A stretch of 11,243 nt of DNA from Clostridia bacterium. Lineage in GTDB: Bacteria; Bacillota_A; Clostridia; Christensenellales; Aristaeellaceae. Made by a program: the position numbers and the translations under genes. The notes below the pieces were generated by a model. It had not been told where the DNA came from, did no database searches, and saw only the letters and a program-made list of their open reading frames with translations. This document shows, piece by piece, positions 6,285 to 11,243 of this stretch (positions within the stretch are counted from its first letter, which is position 1; each line of letters starts with the position of its first letter). Location of the stretch: assembly GCA_009783365.1 (NCBI GenBank), contig WRHG01000051.1, positions 1 through 11,243 of the forward strand, in the 5' to 3' direction.

Positions 6285-7591
6285 TATTTCTTCATCAGAT
6301 ATTTACGTACGTCTATTGCGACTGCCAGAATGATGATGAGGCCGCGAATGATATACTGCATGTAAGGGTTGACCTGTAAAAAGTATAAACTGAAGTTGAT
6401 TGCCTGTAGGATGATCGAGCCGATTACAACACCCTGTATGGTACCAACGCCGCCTGTGAAGGAAACGCCGCCGATCACGCACGCGGAAATTGCGTCCAAC
6501 TCATAGTTGATACCGGTGTTTGCGCCTACGGATGTAATACGGCCGGCCTCCAAAAACGCCGCTATACCATACAGCGCGCCTGCAACCAGGTATACGAGCA
6601 TGATGGTACGCGCCACGTTAACGCCCGACACCGATGCGGCTTCCGTGTTGCCGCCTACGGCAAACATGTTCTTGCCAAGGCGTGTTTTATTCCAAACAAC
6701 CCACATGATGATCGAAAGCCCGAGAAAGTACATCACGACCTTGGGGATCTTCGTGCCGGTTTGGGTCATCCAGATTTGCGTAATCACACTGCCATACTCC
6801 GTTGTTTCCAAAGGGGGCAGATTGCTCGCATTGGTCATGAACCAGACCGCCAGCAAGACCGCCAGCGCTACCACGGCAGCCATCGAAGCCAGGAACGTTA
6901 TCTTACGTAATTTACGTTTATCTTCCCGGTTTTTAAGAAGTGAAATTCCCGTCCAGAATAAAGGGACTCCAATAATCATCAACACCGCAAAACCCAGCAG
7001 GAACAATTCCCCCACTCGGATCAGGTTGCCTGCCGAGGCATTGAGGAAATCTCTGTCAAACGTGCTGAGCGCTTGGGCTGTGCCAGACGGCTGGGCTTCT
7101 ATATACAGGCAGTTCGCTCCGAAGGCGATCAACTGCGTGCCAAGCGTGATTATAAAAGCGTGCAGATGCAACTTGGAAACGCCAAAGCCATTAATCGCGC
7201 CGAAAGCCACACCGATAGCGATTGCGCCCAACAGCGGTACGATCAGTGGGAGCTGTTCGGTCATACCCTGGTAGTAGCGGGAGTTATAGCTCACCTTCTG
7301 TACCAGAGAAGCGGTAACTGCCGCCGAAAGCCCCAGCACGCGCCCGATGGAAAGGTCGGTGCCTGCCAGTACGATCAGGCCCGCGCAGCCTAAGGCCAGT
7401 ATGCCCTTGGTAGAGGCTTGTTTCAGGATGTTCAGTATATTGTCGATTTTCAAAAAATCCGGCCGGATGATGCTGACCGTGGTCAAAATCAGCAACAGAA
7501 TGATATACAGCGCGTAATTCAGCAGAAATTCCCCGATGCGCTTAACATTCAGTTTCATGTCCGCGCCGCCCAATCTATCCGTGCTTTGCAT
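6284..7591 (-). CDS. mglC: Galactose/methyl-galactoside ABC transporter permease MglC
   Basis: A 435-residue membrane protein that forms the channel of the Mgl importer. It closely resembles MglC by eye: LIVLAGTDLSIGR (72-84), HAFIITLGTQLIAFG (144-158), WNKTRLGKNMFAVGGN (300-315), ELDAISACVIGGVSFTGGVGT (364-384), and the end NPYMQYIIRGLIIILAVAIDVRKY (408-431). The E. coli protein is about 336 residues as I recall it. The extra length sits mainly at about 190-290, between two conserved blocks, and includes a basic stretch (221-230) and an extra hydrophobic segment (233-251). The start at 7591 is supported by AAAGGGGA; a second Met at residue 12 has no ribosome binding site. It follows mglA by 17 bases and its stop overlaps the small ORF by one base. 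Confidence 0.94.
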   Translation of the reverse strand: MQSTDRLGGADMKLNVKRIGEFLLNYALYIILLLILTTVSIIRPDFLKIDNILNILKQASTKGILALGCAGLIVLAGTDLSIGRVLGLSAAVTASLVQKVSYNSRYYQGMTEQLPLIVPLLGAIAIGVAFGAINGFGVSKLHLHAFIITLGTQLIAFGANCLYIEAQPSGTAQALSTFDRDFLNASAGNLIRVGELFLLGFAVLMIIGVPLFWTGISLLKNREDKRKLRKITFLASMAAVVALAVLLAVWFMTNASNLPPLETTEYGSVITQIWMTQTGTKIPKVVMYFLGLSIIMWVVWNKTRLGKNMFAVGGNTEAASVSGVNVARTIMLVYLVAGALYGIAAFLEAGRITSVGANTGINYELDAISACVIGGVSFTGGVGTIQGVVIGSIILQAINFSLYFLQVNPYMQYIIRGLIIILAVAIDVRKYLMKK

Positions 7592-7608
7592 AGTGCGATC
7601 CCCTTTGA

Positions 7609-9156
7609 CTATACGTATTGTGCGGCCAGCCGCATAATCGTTTCCTGCTCGCCTTCGATGCCGCCAAAATCCTTCCCGCGCTCAAGGATACCGGCCATCC
7701 TGCCACCCGACATCACGAGGATTCTGTCACAAATACCAACCAATTCAGGCATTTCGCTTGATACCATCATCACAGCCTTACCTTGCTGCGCAAGTTCAAG
7801 GATCAGTTGATATATCTCGTACTTTGCGCCCACGTCGATACCTCGCGTAGGCTCGTCCATCAGCAGGATATCCGGCATGGTGAGCATCCACCGCCCGATA
7901 ATGACCTTCTGCTGATTGCCACCCGACAGGCTCTTAATCAACGTGCGCTTCCCCGGCGTCTTTACCCGCATCAGGTTGATGACCCAGTCGGTATCCTCCT
8001 CGACTTTGCGGCCTTTTAAAAAAGGCATGCCGTACCGGCGAACATTCGCGATGATCGCGTTGAAGAGCACGCTGGCCTGCGGAAAGATACCGGTCGCACG
8101 ACGCTCTTCTGTTAAATACGCAAATCCTTGCCGCGTGGCTGCACCAGGAGTCTTATTTTTAATGGGTTCACCGCGGAGCCTAAGCTCGCCGGTCGCAATG
8201 GTATTCACGCCGAACAGCGTAGATAGCAACTCGGTTCTCCGTGAGCCCACAAGCCCAGCCACGCCTAACACTTCGCCCGCTCTGAGCGCGAAGCTTACAT
8301 TATGGCATGTAGGCTCATATCGGCCCGTAACATTTTTCGCTTCGAATAAAATATCTCCCGGCAGGTTCGTTTTATCCGGAAAGCGGTGTGACAAGTCACG
8401 GTTTACCATCAGCCGAATGATCTCATCGGTGGTCAGATCCCCCGCGTTACGCGTGGCCACCCATTGCCCGTCGCGCATGATCGTAACTTCGCTGGATATA
8501 CGCAAGATCTCATCGATCCGGTGGGAAATATAGATGATGCCAACGCCCTGGTCGGTCAGCTTCTTCATAATGCGGAACAGGTGCTCCACTTCATTTTCGG
8601 TCAACGAGGAGGTTGGTTCATCCAGCACAAGGATTTTAGCATTATGGGAAACGGCCTTCGCAATCTCTACCATTTGGCGTCGGGAGACCGAAAGGTCGCC
8701 AACGATCTGCTTGGGGTTCACATCAATTCCCAACTCGACAAAAATTTTATGGGTATCCTCATACATTTTTCGTGCATCCACGAAGGGGCCGGACATTGGG
8801 AAACGGCCAAGCCACATATTCTCCATCACACTGCGGCGGAGCACCTGGTTCAGTTCCTGATGCACCATGGCAACGCCGTTGTCCAGCGCGTCCTTAGGAC
8901 TCGAAAAATTAATCGGGCATCCATTTAATAGAATGGATCCCGCATCCTTTTTATATATCCCAAAAAGGCACTTCATGAGAGTGCTCTTTCCCGCACCGTT
9001 TTCACCCATCAGCGCATGAATCGTGCCAGCCTCAAGCCGCAGCTGCGCGCCGTCGAGCGCCATCACACCGGGAAAACGCTTGTCGATCCCTTCCATTGTT
9101 AACAGGGATGGATCTGTCCTATCAAGGCTTGCCTGATCCGGAAATATGGTTTGCAT
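7609..9156 (-). CDS. mglA: Galactose/methyl-galactoside ABC transporter ATPase MglA
   Basis: A 515-residue protein with two tandem ABC domains that drives sugar import through MglC. Domain 1: Walker A GENGAGKST (51-59), Q-loop Gln100, signature-like LSVSRRQMVEIAKAV (155-169), Walker B ILVLDEP (175-181), His212. Domain 2: degenerate Walker A GLVGSRRTE (301-309), signature LSGGNQQK (410-417), Walker B ILLMDEPTRGIDVGAK (430-445), SSEMPE (466-471) in place of the H-loop. About 15 residues precede the usual family start. GGGGGA lies 6 bases before the ATG. Assignment as MglA rather than RbsA rests mainly on the flanking mglB and mglC. It is a distant paralogue of the ATPase at 3270, with the same architecture and length but clearly different sequence, so the two operons are not a recent duplication. 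Confidence 0.94.
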   Translation of the reverse strand: MQTIFPDQASLDRTDPSLLTMEGIDKRFPGVMALDGAQLRLEAGTIHALMGENGAGKSTLMKCLFGIYKKDAGSILLNGCPINFSSPKDALDNGVAMVHQELNQVLRRSVMENMWLGRFPMSGPFVDARKMYEDTHKIFVELGIDVNPKQIVGDLSVSRRQMVEIAKAVSHNAKILVLDEPTSSLTENEVEHLFRIMKKLTDQGVGIIYISHRIDEILRISSEVTIMRDGQWVATRNAGDLTTDEIIRLMVNRDLSHRFPDKTNLPGDILFEAKNVTGRYEPTCHNVSFALRAGEVLGVAGLVGSRRTELLSTLFGVNTIATGELRLRGEPIKNKTPGAATRQGFAYLTEERRATGIFPQASVLFNAIIANVRRYGMPFLKGRKVEEDTDWVINLMRVKTPGKRTLIKSLSGGNQQKVIIGRWMLTMPDILLMDEPTRGIDVGAKYEIYQLILELAQQGKAVMMVSSEMPELVGICDRILVMSGGRMAGILERGKDFGGIEGEQETIMRLAAQYV

Positions 9157-9179
9157 GCACTTCCCCCATCAGAGCGCAA

Positions 9180-9215
9180 TGTACGGTGGGCGGCCGTATG
9201 GCCGCCCACCGTACA
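9180..9215 (-). promoter_or_regulatory. Strong 16-bp hairpin between mglB and mglA
   Basis: A perfect 16-bp, very GC-rich stem (arms 9180-9195 and 9200-9215) closes a 4-base loop and fills half of the 72-base gap between the two genes. No T-run follows on the transcribed strand, so full termination is unlikely. Such a hairpin just after a binding-protein gene is known in other sugar operons to protect the upstream mRNA from 3' exonucleases, giving more binding protein than ATPase or permease. That role is inferred here. Confidence 0.8.
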
Positions 9216-9228
9216 AGCTGGAAAAAGA

Positions 9229-10257
9229 TTACTCGGTGATCTTCGCGTAAGGGATCCGGATGGAGTAGCCGTCCTCGGACAGCACGTAATCGGTTCCGTC
9301 CAGCCAGTCTTTTCCAAGTGCGCCGTTGATTGCCAGGCGGATATTCGCCTTGCCCATTGCGGCGCCGTCCTGCTGTACTGTTGCGGTCATTCCGCCGTCC
9401 TTGATTGACTCAAGCGCCGAGTCCACTGCGTCTACGCCAATAACGACAATTGAGGGGTCGCCATCAATGCCTGTATTGTAACCTACTTGCTGCAGCGCGG
9501 CCACAGCGCCCAAGCCCATCATGTCGTTGTTCACAAAAATGACCTCGATCTGGTCGCCGAAACTGGCCCATGTGGGAGTCATAGCGTCATATGCCCTCGC
9601 TTGATCCCAATCGCATACCAGCGTTTCCCCCAGTTGTTCCATCTTTAGGCCGTTTGCCTCGGCGGTCTCCACAGAGTACCTTGTCCGCGCGATGGCTTCC
9701 GGATTATTCGCTTCGCCCATGAACATGATGTACTGCAATACACCGTCGCCATTCTTGTCAATGGACGGGTCCTTCGCGTACAAATCGGCCAGGATCTCGC
9801 CCTGCATATCGCCAGCCTCGCGGGGAGTGGTGCCCACGAAGATGGAACCGGGGTCAATCACTACGCTTTGGATGGTCTCCGGCACAGGCTCTTTGTTGTA
9901 GAACAAGAACGGAATGCCCGCTTCGGTGAACATATCCACCAATTGCTGGCCGGAAGCCACTTCAGCAATGTTGATGATGATAAAATCCGGCTTCTCGCCT
10001 GCCAGCGCCGTCGCCTGTTCCACCTGCTTGGCCATGTCGTCCGCAGCGTCATACATCACGAAATTGATGGTCAGGCCCAGCTCATCGGCGTATTCCTTAA
10101 CATATTTCTCCATAGCCGCGCGAACCGTAGAGCCATAGGTATCGTCATACTTCCAGATCAGGGCGCGGATATCCAGCTCTGTCTTTTCAGCTGACGCGGC
10201 CGCTACCATCGAGAATGCCATGGTAACCGCCATAAGAATCGCAACAAGTTTTTTCAT
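9229..10257 (-). CDS. mglB: Galactose/glucose-binding protein MglB
   Basis: A 342-residue type-1 periplasmic-binding-fold protein that delivers sugar to MglAC. A Sec signal at about 1-23 ends in ASA with no cysteine, so it is secreted but not lipidated. MglB marks: WKYDD (35-39), NIAEVASG (96-103), FYNKEPVPE (119-127), a canonical calcium loop Asp167-Asn169-Asp171-Gly-x-x-Gln175, ARTRYS (190-195), Trp217, NNDMMGLGA (243-251), GVDAVDSALESIKDG (274-288), and the end IRIPYAKITE. Compared with remembered E. coli contacts, Asp39, Asn96, Arg191, Trp217 and Asp276 are kept, but the positions of His152, Asp154 and Asn256 read as Asn185, Glu187 and Gln296, so the ligand may differ. AAGGAGGT precedes the ATG at about 9 bases. 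It is the first gene of the operon, 43 bases from the promoter. Confidence 0.94.
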   Translation of the reverse strand: MKKLVAILMAVTMAFSMVAAASAEKTELDIRALIWKYDDTYGSTVRAAMEKYVKEYADELGLTINFVMYDAADDMAKQVEQATALAGEKPDFIIINIAEVASGQQLVDMFTEAGIPFLFYNKEPVPETIQSVVIDPGSIFVGTTPREAGDMQGEILADLYAKDPSIDKNGDGVLQYIMFMGEANNPEAIARTRYSVETAEANGLKMEQLGETLVCDWDQARAYDAMTPTWASFGDQIEVIFVNNDMMGLGAVAALQQVGYNTGIDGDPSIVVIGVDAVDSALESIKDGGMTATVQQDGAAMGKANIRLAINGALGKDWLDGTDYVLSEDGYSIRIPYAKITE

Positions 10258-10299
10258 GTCTGGGGTACCTCCTTATTTAGTAAATCTGGTATAGGAGTT

Positions 10300-10328
10300 A
10301 GAATATAGTGTTTTGGAGCACATGTCAA
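10300..10328 (-). promoter_or_regulatory. Sigma-A-type promoter for mglB
   Basis: On the minus strand a perfect TTGACA (10328-10323) is followed after exactly 17 bases by TATTCT (10305-10300). A TATATT two bases earlier gives a 15-base alternative. Transcription would begin near 10293, leaving a leader of about 36 bases with AAGGAGGT. This is the only strong promoter found for the mgl operon. Confidence 0.75.
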
Positions 10329-10362
10329 CAATAATACAACTATTTAATTTTGAAATCCTACT

Positions 10363-10378
10363 TGGAATGCGGCTTTCA
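10363..10378. promoter_or_regulatory. Weak operator-like dyad between the divergent promoters
   Basis: TGGAATGCGGCTTTCA is an imperfect dyad (5 of 8 positions) centred on a CG step, which resembles LacI/GalR-family operators in outline (TGnAA..CG..TTnCA) but is two bases longer than the classic 14-bp core. It lies 35 bases behind the mglB -35 box. A GC-rich patch at about 10385-10430 beside it holds only short dyads. No regulator gene is in the window, so this is only a candidate. Confidence 0.25.
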
Positions 10379-10467
10379 TCAAAAAGTCTCTCCGCTGCGG
10401 CAGAACACCCCGCCTCCCGCTTTGCCACGCGAAGAGAATTTTGATATGAAAAAATTGAATTGTCTGA

Positions 10468-10496
10468 TTCCTCTTTGATGGATTGTCATGTATAAT
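10468..10496 (+). promoter_or_regulatory. Likely promoter for the plus-strand MglB-like gene
   Basis: A perfect TATAAT lies at 10491-10496, directly preceded by TG. The -35 position at 17-base spacing (10468-10473, TTCCTC) is poor, and an AT-rich tract lies upstream at 10436-10460. A start near 10503 would leave a leader of about 53 bases. The poor -35 suggests dependence on an activator or simply modest strength. Confidence 0.55.
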
Positions 10497-10555
10497 GCAA
10501 ACATATCGGGCTGGACCTTGTACCGCCCGAACAAGAAAAAGGAGTGGATTACCAA

Positions 10556-11243
10556 ATGAAAAAATTCCTGGCTTTTGCCCTGGCTGCCATCATGGTGCTT
10601 GGCATGGTCGCCTTCGCTTCGGCGGAGGACAAACCCCTTAAAGTTGGAGTTTCTATTTACAAGTTTGACGATAACTTCATGACCCTCTATCGCCAAGAAT
10701 TGCAGAAATACTTGGAAGAGGAATATGGCGCCGATGTGACGGTGGTAGACGGCAAGGGCGACCAGGCCGAGCAGACCAACCAGGTCAATACCTTTATCGC
10801 TGATGGCGTAGACGTGTTGATTATCAACCTGGTTCAGTCTTCAGCGGCATCCACAGTCATCAATCTGGCGAAAGACGCCGAAATTCCGCTGGTACTGATC
10901 AACCGCGAGCCTGTGCCTGAGGATTTGGCCCTGTGGGACCGGGTATGTTATGTGGGCGCCGACGCCCGTCAAAGCGGAACCTTCCAGGGCGAGATCATCG
11001 CCAACCTGCCGGATAATGGCGATGTCAACGGCAGCGGCGTAGTGGAGTATGTGATGATTATCGGCGATCCTGAGAACGTGGACGCCCAGTATCGCACCGA
11101 GTTCTCCATCAAAGCCCTCACAGATGCGGGTATTGAAGTGAAAGAACTGCTAGCTCAGCGCGGCGACTGGATGCAGGAAAAAGGCCAGGAAATAGCCGCT
11201 ACCGCTCTGGCTCAGTTTGGCGATGAAATCGATGTCTTCTTCT
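10556..11243 (+). CDS. MglB-like sugar-binding protein, partial (right end cut by window)
   Basis: The first 229 residues of a secreted type-1 sugar-binding protein, divergent from mglB. A Sec signal (1-23) ends in ASA with no cysteine. It carries MglB signatures: IYKFDDNFMTLYR (34-46), nearly identical to E. coli MglB in this block as recalled, INLVQ (90-94), INREPVPE (115-122), YVGADARQSG (132-141), a calcium-type loop Asp156-Asn158-Ser160-Gly-x-x-Glu164 in which the usual third Asp is Ser, then GDPENVDAQYRTEFS (170-184) and Trp205. It is clearly different from the MglB at 9229, so it is an old paralogue. AAAGGAG lies 11 bases before the ATG. It may be the receptor of a third transporter or the sensing part of a regulatory system; the answer lies beyond the right edge. 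Confidence 0.9.
   Translation, partial: MKKFLAFALAAIMVLGMVAFASAEDKPLKVGVSIYKFDDNFMTLYRQELQKYLEEEYGADVTVVDGKGDQAEQTNQVNTFIADGVDVLIINLVQSSAASTVINLAKDAEIPLVLINREPVPEDLALWDRVCYVGADARQSGTFQGEIIANLPDNGDVNGSGVVEYVMIIGDPENVDAQYRTEFSIKALTDAGIEVKELLAQRGDWMQEKGQEIAATALAQFGDEIDVFF

Noticed and set aside
6507..7274. 255-residue open frame on the plus strand
   Set aside because: It is wholly antisense to mglC, has low-complexity composition and no family marks.
7916..8533. 205-residue open frame on the plus strand
   Set aside because: It is antisense to the conserved part of mglA and shows no motifs or start signals.

Overview
The window reads as part of a bacterial chromosome, moderately GC-rich and dense in genes, devoted to sugar uptake. 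Nearly every gene start has a strong AGGAGG-type ribosome binding site, the promoters are sigma-A-like and the terminators are simple hairpins. This suggests Bacillota (Clostridia-like); that is inference. One odd point is that all three binding proteins have Sec signal peptides without a lipobox cysteine, which is unusual for a single-membrane Gram-positive. No RNA genes, mobile elements or CRISPR arrays were seen.

Layout. Nearly everything is on the minus strand, so transcription runs from high to low coordinates. Unit 1 (about 10.3 kb down to 6.05 kb) is a recognisable galactose/methyl-galactoside (mgl) operon. It has a promoter at 10300-10328, mglB (9229-10257), a strong intergenic hairpin (9180-9215), mglA (7609-9156), mglC (6284-7591), a previously uncalled 54-residue basic membrane protein overlapping the mglC stop (6120-6284), and a rho-independent terminator (6045-6065). 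Unit 2 (about 6.0 kb down to 0.2 kb) is a second transporter of the ribose/simple-sugar class. It has a promoter at 6011-6039, a short leader ORF (5903-5932), a binding protein (4944-5867), a structured intergenic region (4847-4940), a double ATPase (3270-4817), a permease overlapping it (2306-3283), and an unusual alpha/beta hydrolase fused to a multi-pass membrane domain (229-2142). A bidirectional terminator-like hairpin lies at 42-79.

Divergent from mglB, on the plus strand, a second MglB-like protein starts at 10556 and runs off the window. The 298-base region between the two holds both promoters and one weak operator-like dyad.

Working together: each operon supplies a binding protein outside the membrane, a two-domain ATPase, and a permease presumed to form a dimer. 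In both, the binding-protein gene is separated from the ATPase gene by a structured stretch without a U-tract, as expected if binding protein is made in excess over the membrane complex. The hydrolase may release a sugar from an esterified form or otherwise act at the cell surface; its substrate cannot be read from sequence. The divergent MglB paralogue could be a second receptor or the sensor part of a regulatory system located beyond the right edge.
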